Below are positions 49,924-62,600 of a stretch of DNA of 64,000 nucleotides, piece by piece. The DNA comes from Lunularia cruciata (Eukaryota > Streptophyta > Marchantiopsida > Lunulariales > Lunulariaceae). The notes beneath the pieces are model-generated. The model was not told the DNA's origin. It was given only the letters and a program-made list of their open reading frames with translations, and searched no databases. The DNA lies in contig OX419758.1 of the NCBI GenBank assembly GCA_948567375.1, positions 66,741,965 through 66,805,964 of the forward strand. The letters run 5' to 3'. The stretch's first letter is position 1. Every line of letters starts with the position of its first letter. Made by a program: the position numbers and the translations under genes.

Positions 49924-51400
49924 CTAAATACTTTCTCTTGAGAAGTTCTCAGTATGAAGGATTAGTTTGTTATGGGAAAGGAAACCAATCATAATATGTG
50001 ATCTAGTATCCTCTTGATTGAAACTTTGTTTGTCTTCTTCCAATATATCTTGAGCTATAGTGTGACTGATGGCTTTTAAACTCTTGGTGAGTTCTTCTTC
50101 ATCCTCCCACAAGTCTCTTCTGCTTACCAAAAATTTATGCAAAGTAATGCATACACTAATCCACCTTGACAAATATCTATGTTCCTTATTCTTTTTTTGT
50201 TTAACAGTCAATTCACACAATGAATGCCATCTACCTTTCAAAATCCTTATACAATTCAAAATTGCTACCAACATGAGTGTGAGCTACACATTTGTTGAAA
50301 TCTACTTGATCTTGAGAGTGTTGCACTCTAAAGAAGGTACCAAATGACTTATAGGCACATAAGCAAAATCACCAAGAAGATATTGTGGTGGAACAAAGGG
50401 CTCATTGGCTCCTTTTGTATTCAAATCACACGATAGGGTTGATCTTTTCAGAAAAGTCATGTCATGGCAAGAGCCAAACATTCCTACATATTTGATCCAA
50501 ATGCAAAAGTGAGATAAAATATGAAACTCATGAACTTGTGAAGAAACTCACTATGGAGCATGCAAGAATCCTAGCAATCTAATGTTGGTGCAATCTAATG
50601 AACACCAAGGACAAGATCCACACTAAACTTTGCCACACCAAATGGATCCTTACCACCAAATAAGTATGTTATTCTCCTCATCGTATTAGATATACTTGTC
50701 CCTTGACGGAGTAAGATCCTTTCCTACTAAAATATGTTTCACCATCAATTTTTGGTCATTGAGCCAATGGAAAAAGGTTCCATCAACCAATCAAACACAA
50801 GCAAGGAATCCTTTTGCTCCAAATACTTGTGGATCCTTTCTCTTTCCTCCATATAAGGCTATGCAACCTTGTTTGCTAGATTTTCTATAATTGTAGTGAT
50901 TACTTTGTCAATGAATTGTGTAGTGGACCCATCACTAATACCCCACAAGTTGGTGCCTTTAGCTATATAGGTTCCATTCTCACTAAGATCAATCTTCCAA
51001 GGTGCCAACAAGCTGGATCCACAAAAAGGTCTGCTTCCTTCCCCGATTTTCTCCTTGAACACCTCATGATCTTTAACTAGAGCAAGCAATGTATAAAATG
51101 AATCCTCATCAATTGTTTAAAAGGAATTGGATCTAGATTCTAGAAAAGCATAGTAAAAAATTTGCTATGATAATTTGCAATGATTTGGTCCAGCAAATAG
51201 CGAGGGGCATGTGCAAAGTCACACCGTCTTAACAAAATAGCACATTGTTCAATGTAAGCACCATTGTCATCTTCATCCATGCTATCAAAATCTCTAAACC
51301 TATTCTTGATGTTAATGTCAAATTCAACCTCACTTTGCCACATTAACATATGGGCCCACATCACCTTTCTTTACTCATTTATCAACTCTTCCCTTGTGCT
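49924..51400 (-). pseudogene. Decayed PIF/Harbinger-type transposase
   Basis: On the - strand the best open part (50274-49924) begins near ILKGRWHSLCELTVKQ and contains ISVCITLHKFLV, matching the C-terminal 'ILKGRW...ACxxLHN' region of DDE_Tnp_4 (Harbinger) transposases. Upstream (higher coordinates) are further fragments: a VFDWLMEPFSI-like stretch at the 'DGT' region near 50780, and N-terminal-like segments 51089-50859 and 51364-51140. Multiple stops and frameshifts separate them, so the gene is dead. Harbinger elements also need a second Myb-like protein, which I do not see. Terminal repeats are not identified. Confidence 0.65.
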
Positions 51401-52572
51401 CATATGGGGCATATTGAGGAAAATGGCCTCTATAACACCACCCTCTAAAAATCACTCTATGTACTCCATAACAAAAGCTCAAAACCCCATGACCACCATG
51501 TACTCTCATGTAGATTCTCAGCTCCTTTATACATTTGCAAAGTGTAGATTCATTGCACAGTTTTCTTCTTTCGTACCTCTGTATTTTTGCATTTGCAAAC
51601 ATCCACAAAGATCAGTGATCCAACTTCTCCATTACTAGAGAGTGGTTTTCCAGTCCTATGTACTCTCCTATGTGACATGTACTATCTAGAGTGGTTTTAC
51701 TTCTCAACACTACTAGAGAATTATTTTGTGCGTGACTTTTACTAACATGAGACTATGAAGAAACCATTGGTTTTCCTTCTCTACCCCTATTGCAAATTTA
51801 TTTTCCTTCTCCACCCTTTGCTAAAGACAAAAGCCATATAAAAATCATAAAGCCCATGATTTTTCTTTCTAGACTCTTTCTAATTTCTCAACCGTATTTC
51901 TAGGGACAAAAATTTCTAAATTATTTCCAAGGACATGATATTTCTTTTCTACTTTCTCTCAACACTATTTCTTGTTTCTCTATTTCTAAAGACAAAACCC
52001 ATTGTTTTGTTTCTACTTCTTATTTTCCTTGAAATCCATTTGCAAATGCAAAATATAGAGGTACAACCTCTACCTCTACTCTAGTTTAAACTCACACTGG
52101 AGTAGAAGTAGATGTTGACTTCTACTAACCCACAAACCCATATGAACTCTTATTTCTGTTCTTTCTTTCACTTCTACTTTGTGGTGACTTTTATTAACAC
52201 ACAACCCACACTAACTCTTATTTTTGTTCTTTCCTTGACCTTTACTCTATGGTGACTCCTACTGACCCACATGAATTCTTATTCCTATTCTCATTAAAGT
52301 GGATCACAGCTAGGCTAGACTCTTGCTAAGGACATGGACTAACCCCAATCCACATGGACCTTTTTATAGAACTCAAAAGGACATGGACCAAGGGAATCCA
52401 TGGATCTCCTCCTCTACAAATAAAAATTAAACTCAAATTTAGAACCCTTAAATTTAGAGAGTATTACCTGATTTTCAAACTTGTCTCTTTTTGCCTTACC
52501 TCGTGATCTTTCTCTCTCAGCTGCACGATCTTTGATCTGTTTCACAACAACACTCTCTTCAAGCCTCACTTC

Positions 52573-52770
52573 AAGCTTGGAGTTGCAAGAGGCAATGTGC
52601 CTCTAGGAGGAAGATCTTGTCTCTACCTCATGCAACACACTGTTCCAAGCTTGGAGTTGCACAAGGCAATGTGCCTCCTGATCTCTGCCTCACGCCACAC
52701 TCTCGTCTAGCTTGGAATTGCATGAGGCAATGTGCCTCATGATCTCTACCTCATGCAACACTCTCTTCCA
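52573..52770 (+). repeat. Three-copy tandem repeat, 62-73-bp unit
   Basis: Copies start near 52573, 52646 and 52707. Each contains 'agcttggagttgca.gaggcaatgtgcct' followed by 'ctctacctca.gcaacac'. The unit includes a small palindrome, gaggcaatgtgcctc. Confidence 0.8.
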
Positions 52771-53059
52771 TCTCCGACTACGACTCATCATCTTTCTCTT
52801 TTGGTTTAGTTTAGTTTTGTTTAGTTCCTCTTGTAGTTGGATCTCTTTACCACAAATCTCCCCCTCTCATCTGATCGAGTATCTCTTTGCTCACTACTCA
52901 TCTCTAATTTGCACATTCCACTCCAATTGAATCTCTTCACATCAATAGCTCTTTCGTTCCTCGTGTGGCACATAGAGATATGAGACCCTTGCCACTCCAA
53001 ATCAATCATTTTAACGAGCATTCATTTCTCTAATTGGAATCCTCTGGAAACTACTAGTT

Positions 53060-53177
53060 CTCTTAAAACAACTAGCAGCTCTCGATTGAAAAAGCTACCG
53101 TTAGTCATCAGTCGAACTCTCTTAAAACAACTAGCAGCTCTCGATTGAAAAAGCTACCGTTAGACATCAGTCGAACT
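53060..53177 (+). repeat. 59-bp tandem duplication upstream of the cyclin gene
   Basis: 53060-53118 and 53119-53177 are nearly identical (one difference seen, gtcatc versus gacatc). It lies about 550 bp upstream of the likely start codon and may duplicate promoter elements. Confidence 0.85.
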
Positions 53178-53728
53178 GCTGATTCCCAAAGTTGTTCCTA
53201 AAAGGAGAGAGGATGTAGAATATCTGCAAACCTATGATTATGCAACACTCCACAGCGTGCCACGTGTGGAGATTAGACACTCCTCGTCCACAGTTGCACT
53301 TGCAACTCCTCCACGCTTTCGTTCATACTGCGCAAACCGACAATCAGAAACATGTTTGGCGCGGCGCGAGGCAGCTCAATGGCGGGGTATAGACCACTAC
53401 CAAGTTCAATGACGTTTTGATGGCGGGATCGATGAAGAATGACCGGTAGAAGTTTCTAGGCCATTCGTCTGTTCTAGAGATGTTTCGTAGGGAATAACGT
53501 GAACTGAAACTAGCTGCTGTCAAGGCTTGTACTGGTAGAGCCACTTCTTCTGCGCTCCTCTGTCTTGGAGCGTATAAATTGGATCACTGTCGATTCAACA
53601 ATTTCTGGATATACTTTAGCGGGTTGATCTTTGATTGCAGTCAGAGATGTGGGGCACGATTGCAATCAAAAGAAACTTTGAAAGATCTGTACCGAAGAAG
53701 CGACTCGTTGAAATTTATTCTTGTGGAT

Positions 53729-55427
53729 ATGGATCACGCATTAACTCTATATGATACAGTAAATCAATTTTCGACCCTGCCTAGCACAACCGACACAGAT
53801 ATCGCAAGTTTGATCAACCAAGAACTGGAGTACATGCCACAGGAAGATTACATGAGTAAATTCCAGTCAGGACAACTCAACGTCTGTTCCCGTCGTGAAT
53901 TGATTACCTGGATACTCGAGGTATAGTCTCATAGTTACCTTTCAAAATTGCACTTTTTTGAAGTCTGCGGAGTTATATACGACGATCTGGGAGGACATTC
54001 CATAGTCGCAGGGCGAGCGCGGTGATCCAAGCTTGAAATGCGTTCCTGAAGACAGGAATTAGATTTTGTCAATGGATATCGATAGAAAGGGCTGGAGTAG
54101 CAGCTGGATAGGTACACTCTGAATTCTTAGATCTGACCACAAAATGTCTTGGATCAAATCATAAAATCGAAATAATTCTCAAAATAAATAGGTTCAACAC
54201 ACGAATGTGTCGTTTCTAAGCTCAAACTCTCATTTAATTGTTTTTCTCAACAGATCCTCGACAACGAGCCACACATTTCTACGCTATCGGTCAACATTTT
54301 GGATCGATATATTTCCAGGGCACCTCAGAATGTATATCTCTATCTTAACATATTAGATCGAGCTATTGTGAACACTCAGGATTTCAATTTGGCGTGTGTT
54401 TGGAGAAAGGTGAGAAGTTGAGTACTCTAGATCTCGTATAATGTAGTACTGCAAAGGTTCCGAGTCAAGACAAAAAAACTAAAGTGATTATGTATCATCC
54501 CTTGTGCTGAACAGGAACTGGTGCATGATTCGTTGCTTCATGTAGGGCTGGCCTGCGTCATCCTTGCATTCAAAATCGAAGATTCTGCAAATGCTGCTAC
54601 GTTCAGGAGGGTGAGGTGACGGGGTAGGAAGGTTCTGTTGCCAGATACGTTGACTGTTTCTGTTGCCAACCTGTCGGTACAACTGATACATCTATAAGGA
54701 CATCCCGATATAGTTAAAAAGCTTGTGCAACGTTTCGACCTCTGATGTCTTATTAGTCTTCAGTATTCTTATGTTTCACATGCGTGCAGGTTATCAGTAA
54801 CATTTTAAGCTCTGAGACAGCGAGGAAAGCTTGCAGGGCTCTCATCGCTAAATTTGAGGTTCTGATTTTGAAAACTTTAAACTGGAGAATGATCGGGGTA
54901 ACGGCCACAAAATATATCAGCTTCTACTTGAAGATGTTCGAAGTTGACCCTATGGTATTACACCTCATTTTGGAACATGTGTACCATATATTTGTTGAAC
55001 TCCTTGCAGGTAAGCAAGATTTTGGTATGAGTTCGAACTTGTTTATTGATGGCAAGTGATACGACGATAATCAGTACAATGCATAATTTATATATCCTAC
55101 GCTTATCATACTACGTCCTGATTGCAATAGAGGCAAGTTTGTGCAGACGTGAGGTTTTCGGTATACAGGCCTTCGGTTCTAGCTGCTGCAGTTCTCTTCA
55201 AGGCTTTCGATGATCATGCCCCAGATGAGGGACGAGGTTTTAGAATTTGTCTGCTTAAGAAGCTACCAGCCGAGGTGAGATCTATGTCGGTCAATCACTT
55301 ACCGCTGAATGTTTTAAAACCCGACATGCTGCGAAGTTTGATGGAGATCACCAAAATCTCTCTTACTCTATATGATTTCCGCCCATATTTTCCATGTGGG
55401 TCAGCAGGACCCACATGGGAAATATGA
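53729..55427 (+). CDS. D-type-cyclin-like protein, five exons
   Basis: Exons are 53729(or upstream)-53920, 54254-54409, 54515-54610, 54790-55009 and 55147-55427, all GT-AG with matching phases, giving about 315 residues. The N-terminal cyclin box shows INQELEYMPQEDYM, then RRELITWILE (exons 1-2), LSVNILDRYISR, LLHVGLACVILAFKIED and LILKTLNWRMIGVT. The C-terminal box starts with RFSVYRPSVLAAAVLFKAF. This is the pattern of plant cyclin D, which activates CDKA to phosphorylate RBR and drive G1/S. The usual N-terminal LxCxE RB-binding motif is not visible; either an upstream exon is missing or this is a divergent member. The start at 53729 (MDHALTLYD) is uncertain because the frame stays open upstream to 53579. 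The exon 2 cyclin-box core has an unusual insertion (NVYLYLNILDRAIV). The stop lies inside a strong inverted repeat. Confidence 0.8.
55384..55426. repeat. 19-bp near-perfect inverted repeat over the cyclin stop codon
   Basis: The left arm 55384-55402 (catattttccatgtgggtc) pairs with 55408-55426 with one mismatch around the loop agcag. The TGA stop (55425-55427) begins in the right arm. In the mRNA this would be a stable hairpin at the end of the coding region. Confidence 0.9.
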
Positions 55428-58400
55428 ACGATGCCACCCGACCTCAGTGTAGTTGCCACGCACCTTAGTATACGGTTTTTCGGTGAATGACCTTCCAAAA
55501 GGTTGATATTGTAACCATCATGTTATTTCCTTCTATGCATGCTCCTTCTAGATCTTAATATGCAGAACTACAGGTTCACGGAGAGTAATCTCTTCGATGA
55601 CTTCCCTGATACATGTTCCTCCGGTTTGTGACTTCACAGATTCATGTGTCTATCAGAAGATGTTCCAAGGACATTCATGAGACGGTTGCAATGACTTAGC
55701 TCAAAAACCGCATGTATGTACGTATCCGCATGCTTGAGAAACTTACAAGCTGAAGCAAAGGAATTGTGAAGGAAATTAAAGTTAAAAAGTTTAAGCAAAG
55801 TGGCACTAATCACGGAAAATTCTCTCGGGTGTTTCACCAACTAAAATTTAATCGTATTATCTCCAAGTAAAGTTGTTTTAAAACATGTTAGAGTTGAGAG
55901 TTGAAAGTCGTTTTATACTGTTTAGAGAAAAAAAATCTATATTGGTATGTGATTTCGAAGTATTTCTGCTCACATATGAATTCGTTCGGTGATCGTTGGC
56001 TAGAGGGGCTGGTATCTATAAAGCTTTCATGGAGGTCTGTGTCGCATACAGCCAGGTGTTTATGTATACAGCCCGGTGATGATGAGTCTAGAAAATGTAT
56101 TGAAAACACAATTTCTTTTATTTTCCAAAAAATTACACAACTTCAATATGTTAACATTTGCATTACAGAATATGTAATTCAACAGAACTAGATACATTTT
56201 ATTTCCGAAAATTTTTTCCATATGCAAATTAAAACTTATAAAGATGCCTGTCTAAAATATGGAATCAAATACCATTCAGATAAAAATTTCATTTAATGTT
56301 TTGTTTACTGATATAATCTGAGGTGTATGGATTGATATGTTTTTTAACAAACATACCTACTCACTAATGAAAGTAAAATGAAAAGATTTAAAGAGGAAGG
56401 ACAAAATATATTGAATTTTACTTTGCTAGCATTTAATTGAATTTTCTTGTTTAATACATAACAACCTAGAACGTCTATTCGCAGAATCATCCAAGATAAG
56501 AGATTTACATTATTGAGATTTGGTGCCTTAAGCTTGACATCTATCCTTAAATAGAATTTAAATTGGAAACATTCTGATCTCTTGAGTGTTCTCAATAATT
56601 AGTTCTAGAGAAAGGGTAATTTATATACATTCCATATTCATTTTGAGTAATGTACAGGTAATGCAGCTTAAATTTTCGTGTATGATGTTTACTTCTAATC
56701 TGTCTCTATGTAAACATATACATACTCTTTACAACTGAAAAAAACTCCAAATAAAGAGCTCAATTTGAATATAAAGTTTATGAACATTTGGATTTGCATG
56801 CATGGATTGATATGTGGATTTGAATTTGAATACATATAAGTAAAAGTAAGTAGGGAGTTGGTTGGAGCAATGAATCTTTACTCTAAACTTGACCATGTTA
56901 AAGCACTTACACATGGTAAATTCAGTATATTTATAAATTCGAGGGAACTTATCTATCTTCTCATCAATAACATGTTTCCTACAATGGATTCTACTGTCAG
57001 TAACTACATTCTAAGATATCGGAAAATATTTAATTATAGTTTTCATTTTACAAATATAACTTGAAGAGGCCAAAACATATTATATTTCAAAACAAAAATG
57101 AGCACAAGGGCACTTCTGGTCTATTTCCTTATCCTTTGTTACCACAAATGTAATCTATGGTAAAATGTAAACTATTTTTTTGCCAAATTAAATAAAAGAT
57201 TAGACAAGAAAAACAATTCTAGTTCCTAATGTTCTTGTATTCATAGCATGGATACCTCCAAAGAAACAAATAGATATTTCCATGAAAATCAAACTCATCA
57301 GTAAATAGAATATACATCCTTGTCACCATCTAAGCGGATTCTAAAGTCTAAGTCTAAGTCTCCTAAGGCTTGCATTTGAGCTCAAAGTAGGCATACTTCA
57401 TCTTTCATAAGAAGAGACCATTTGATATTTCCATCAAAATCCAGCCAATGAGTAAGTAGATATGAACTCTTGTCAACATCCCCTATACCCCTTAAGCTCT
57501 AGACTACCACTATTTGGATCAAGTGTTGCACTACTAGGAAATTTCAAAGTTGGCTTTTTTTCCAAAAGATACAGGAAGAGGCTTGGGTAAATTTGGTTAC
57601 AACACCCAAAATTGTTGATGAAATTATAAATAGACCATCGTTGTCATGTTGTGGTTTGCATAGCCAGTAAAAAACTAAGTTATCATAGTTTATCTCTACA
57701 TTAGTGGAGTAGGTTGTATGATAGATCCGACAGATGAGACGTTGCCATGTGAGCAATCTATGTACATATATTTGATTGGCCACGTGGGTTACAATCTTAT
57801 CATGTTTGAGTGTTCTTACGTATATATGTGGTGGAGAGGTGAGAGGAAGGTGTGTATTTAGTCAAGGAGTCTTGAGGGGGAGGAGGACGTTGGGAGTGAG
57901 TTCTAGTAGAGCACGAGTGTTAGAGCATCGAAGGAGGCAATTGAGCATGCAATGTCCCATGCTCCAAATTTTCCACTCCCAAATCCTTTTCTCATCAGGT
58001 TTTAGATTCTACATCATGACGGCTTATGAGATTGGATGGTGAGAGGTTTCAAGATGTTATTAATGGAATCAATGATCAAAAACCTAGATCCTATCGTCCT
58101 TCCGGTGCTTACTTACTAGCAAGTCTGGGACTTAACAATATATGTGCTCTTATATTTGGGAAACGCCTGAATTTTTACTCATGCACTTCAAGGTCGAGTT
58201 GTGGGGTCCACTTGTCAAAAGATGAGGAGCTAAAAGACAAAATTGTAAGAGATTGATTTCCAAGAGGAGAAGTCAAGAGTTTTTGGGACAACGGGAGGAT
58301 TTAGGGGAAAGCATTCGAGGAGAGAAGACCATGGTTGGAGAAAGAGAAGGTAGGCTACAATTTTGAGACAAAACTTGAGAGATTTGAGTCAATTTTGTGG

Positions 58401-59640
58401 GAGATATGATCAATTGAAGTATGTGGGATAGAATTCATACTCAAGAGTATAAGATAGACAATTTAGAGAGCTTTGTGAGACATTTTCATGATCTCTTAAT
58501 AGGATAGAACAGACGACAAAGGTTTTGTAGTGCTGAGCTCAAGAAATGTTAAAAATTGACCAATCTCAAATCAAATCTGGCCAATTGAAGTTGGAGCTTT
58601 GGAATGTGAGGAGTGGTAGATTACATTCTAATCAAGTTTGAAGATTTGGTCACTCCTAAAGTTGTGGTTGAATCACCAGTCAAAATTTCCAGTCTTGTTG
58701 GTGGTTAGGGTTGGCAACTCTATGCAAAGATTTCACATGAATTCTTCAAATAGACAATTCAAGGTCTTGGATCAAGCATATCTGGGTCTATAGAGCTCAC
58801 AAGTTAGCCTAGCTCAGGAATTGATCAATATCTGGGGTTTGAGGTTGGATTAGGGTATTAAATTTTGCAAAGCATTGGATAAGAGCACAACCAACTGATG
58901 TGAAAATTTTGGTTGACTTTGGATCCATAAAGAGTGAGAATTGATACAAGAAACTTTGCTGCAAATACTGTCATAAGCTCGGTAGAGCAATTTTTATCTT
59001 CCATCTTGATTGGATGTCAATTCTCCTACATTGTGACTATGATTGCAAGTTTCAGGTTGGCAAAGTGTTTTTGAGTATCAAGTTTACTTCTTAATCAGAA
59101 ATCTAGGGAAAAATTGCCAAGAACCAAGAGAAATCCCTAAAATAGGGATTTCAAAATTAGAGTAAAAACCTATGAGCAATTGGCCAAGTTTGGGAGCTTT
59201 TCAAGGGCCTTATAGTAGTGAGATTGAGGCATATTTTATTTTAATGGAAAGATTATCTCACAGGCTTCCCATTGAATCCTAAAAAATTTGCATTCAAGCC
59301 ACACAAAGAAAGTTACACCCATCTGAGTTTCATAGGATTTTCTCCAACAATTGAGATAGAAGTTCTACACTTGGATTAGAAATTGGTTGAAATCTGAAGT
59401 GCATAATTGAGGAAGCTGGAGTACAGATTGAAATCAACTTGAGGACAGGGTAGGGAGCTCTGAAGCCAAATTCTACCAAAAGCATGGAGAGTTGTTGTTG
59501 ACTTCCTGTGGTTGGATCCTCTCCGTGCTTGCATGTTCTTTTGTATGCCTAGTTGGTTTGGATTGGTGTGCAAGCGTTATGCTTAGGTTCTTTCCTTCTA
59601 AGAATGTTGTGTATTTCTCTTTGATAATGTTGGAAGTGAT
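55428..59640. other. AT-rich intergenic region with no recognised gene
   Basis: The first few hundred bases may be the cyclin 3'UTR. From about 55850 to 57550 the DNA is very AT-rich. Open frames near 57776-58256 contain a stretch (YRPSGAYLLASLGLNN) I do not recognise. From about 58300 to 59600 the sequence resembles non-coding mobile-element leader and may belong to element C, but no LTR is identified. Confidence 0.45.
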
Positions 59641-62600
59641 GACCAACATACCAAGAGTGTGTGTTATAATGACAGGTTAGGTTGCCCATTACTACCTTAC
59701 TCGTTAACAAGAATACCAAAACATAGAGTGGAAGCTTTTATTGGTTGGGTTCTACACACGCTCAAATTAGTACGGAAAGGTTAATCTACAACCTTTATCT
59801 ATAGGCTGAACCCATACCTAGGCACCCTGTGTGTTCCTAGAGAGAGAAAAGCAAAGTACGATAGTTGGTGAACTCGATGTGAAACTTTTGGGATGGAGAT
59901 TTAGAAAAGAGGTTGTTGGTAGACATGGACATGAGATCAAACAAGAGCATAGGAGATCTGGTGCTAGTAGCTCAAGAGAGGCACCCACGTTATAGCTTGA
60001 TGTGGCTACGGCACAAATTTTCCAAGCATTTGCATTATATATGCAACAATAACAAATTATGGAACGTAAGGAGGCATTGGCTACTAAAGCCTTGCAATCA
60101 GTTGTGGGGATGTTGGATCAATTTGATGGGAGGAACATTTTAAAATACCTGAAGTATTACTCAAGGGAGATGGATATCAATAAGGTTCTTGAACAAGAGA
60201 TGATCCGCACATTTGAGCTTGTGGTGATCTCAAAGCTCCGTGTACACGTGAGGGAGATCATTTGAGCTCATAGAGACTATTGGGAGGGATTTTCTCTTCA
60301 TCTAAAGGAGGAGTATTGCTTGAAGGATGTGGATAGAGTAACCAAGAAGTCATTCATGGAGTTGGTGAAGAAGGTTGCCAAGGGGTTGAGTGCAACTGAG
60401 CTATTTTGGGAGTTTGAGAGACAATATTCACAATTGTCTCGAATGGAGAAGCTCACCTTTGAGAGTGACAAGGTGGAGTTGTTCCTTCAACCAGCAAACA
60501 TTGAGCTATAAAGGGAGTTCAAGGTCTTGCTGGAGGATGGGTCTGAGGATAGTGGATTGACATCTGATTGGAAGAAGGTCTCAGAAGCTATGAGTATTCT
60601 TGCCAAGCAAGAATACCATATGGGAAAGGTGGTGGTAAGATCGGAAGCAATACCACCGGTGGTTGCAAGAGCTCCAAGGAAACCAATGACAACTGGTGCC
60701 ATAGCACCAGTTGTCCCTTATCCATTTGTGACCACTTCCTTACAAAAGGCCACCATTGATGATTTGGTGGAGGGGATGAGGGATCTATAAATAAAATTGG
60801 CAAAGATTGGAGGAAAAAGGAAGTGGTTCTGAATACAGAATGGTGACAAAGCAAGGGTATGTACAAAGGTGTATTTGGTGTGATGGGACTGAACACACCA
60901 GGAAGGAGTGTGGTGATTTTTCTCATACTATTCAGCAAGGAGTGGTTTTTGTAAAGATGGGAAAATTGCATTGAAAGACACTAGAGAAATCCTAAAAACC
61001 AATTTTGGGAAAGGGAGAGACAGCTATTGGAGGATTTCTTATCACTACAAGCTACCACATCAGTCAAGGCTGCTACCTATGGAGTAGAGGTAGTAGAAAA
61101 TGGAGAGGAAGCATTTCTGAAACATGTAGATTTGGGAAACATGTGGAGCAATGCTCTACATACAATGGAGAAGAGGAACACCGCAAGAGAACTATTGCAT
61201 GCAACAATAGAAATCAGGAATGCCACCCAATGGGCTGATCCAGTAGGCACCATGTCAGTTCATGCCTACTTTGCAAGAAACCAACATGAAGCTCTCATCA
61301 TAGGAAAATCAAAGAGAGAAGATGTAGAGTTTGGTGATGAGAGATCAACTCAAAAGCAACAATTGAGAGGAGATAGATTCCATCAAGAAGGTGCTCCCCA
61401 ATGGCAAGGAGTGGTACGTTCACGGGAGGAGGTCATGGAGGATACCTTACCTTCTGATTCTGAAAAATCAGTGAAGTGAAAGGGGAATGAGAAGGGTAAA
61501 CCATCCACTTGTAAGCTTCAATCTTCAATCCATTAAAGCGGCAACCGATCTAAAAGGAGTACTAGAAGAGAAGTACTCAATGCTAAGGTGGAGTTTACTC
61601 TTTGGGAGATCCTTGGGATTGCCAAGAAGGGGTTCATGATGTCATCAAAGACACCATCAAGCACAAGCGGCAATTGACAAGAGAAGTTGCTCTATCAAAT
61701 GCTCTTGATATTACTGTTACAAAAGAAGAGGAGTTAGAGCTAGTTCAATGTTGCAACAACCGTAAGGTCAAATTTGTAGAGGATGAGGATGATTATGGTA
61801 GGGCTTCTAGTCACTATACTAGAGGGCATTGGGCCAGAGCTACTACTAAAACCATGGTCAAGATTGGCAACATAATAGATCCCGTGGTTGCTCTTAGTGT
61901 CAAAAATCAACATTGTTTCCAAGGAGCTCTACAAGCATGGGAAATGGCCAATCAATATGGAGCATGGTTGGGTGATGAGGGCAGAAAACAACACCAAGGG
62001 AGAAATTTATGGTGCTTGCCCAGATGTGAAGGTGAAGGTGAAGGTTGGGGATATAATTACCAAACAAAATTTCTTTGTTCAAGAGATTACATCATACCCA
62101 ATAATCCTTGGACAACCGTACATTAGGGCGGTGAGGATGGAGACCAAAGTCCTTGATGATGGTTCTGCCTATTCTCAGATTAGGGGCCAAGATGGCAAGA
62201 AAGCAGTGCAATTTCTCACTTTATGTGCAAACCACAAGCGCAATCAAGTCTACTCGAGGAGTGGTTGTCTACCTAAAGTGACGATGGAGTTCAAGGATTT
62301 TCTCCAAGTACCACTATAGGGTAAGAATATAATGGTACATTAAAGAAGGTGCTCTCACTTCAGAGGGGAAGTAACCTATGTATAGGGGTGATGAGGTTTT
62401 CTCAAAGTGGGTTTAGTGTTTATATGAAACTTGCCAATTTGCACAAAAGGGAGTGGAAAGTTGTGCAAGAACAAGAAAAAGAACTAACAAGAGTGGAGTT
62501 GATTGATGAGGATGATACCATAATAGGAGTGTATATGGAGATAGGGTTGGAAGATACTCTAGGAGAGCTTGAGAGGATGGAACCTGAGCACAAGCATGAG

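Larger units (their letters stand above)
51400..53728. other. Pyrimidine-rich region and upstream flank of the cyclin gene
   Basis: From about 51600 to 52550 the + strand is pyrimidine-rich, with recurring 'cttctact' and 'tttctac' words and no supported gene. Two tandem repeats follow (52573-52770 and 53060-53177). The last 500 bases should contain the cyclin promoter and 5'UTR; CpG becomes common again from about 53090, marking the return to genic DNA. Confidence 0.5.

Noticed and set aside
57776-58256. Possible gene with open frames of 88 and 76 residues
   Set aside because: No recognisable domain, no clear exon structure, and surrounded by mobile-element-like sequence.
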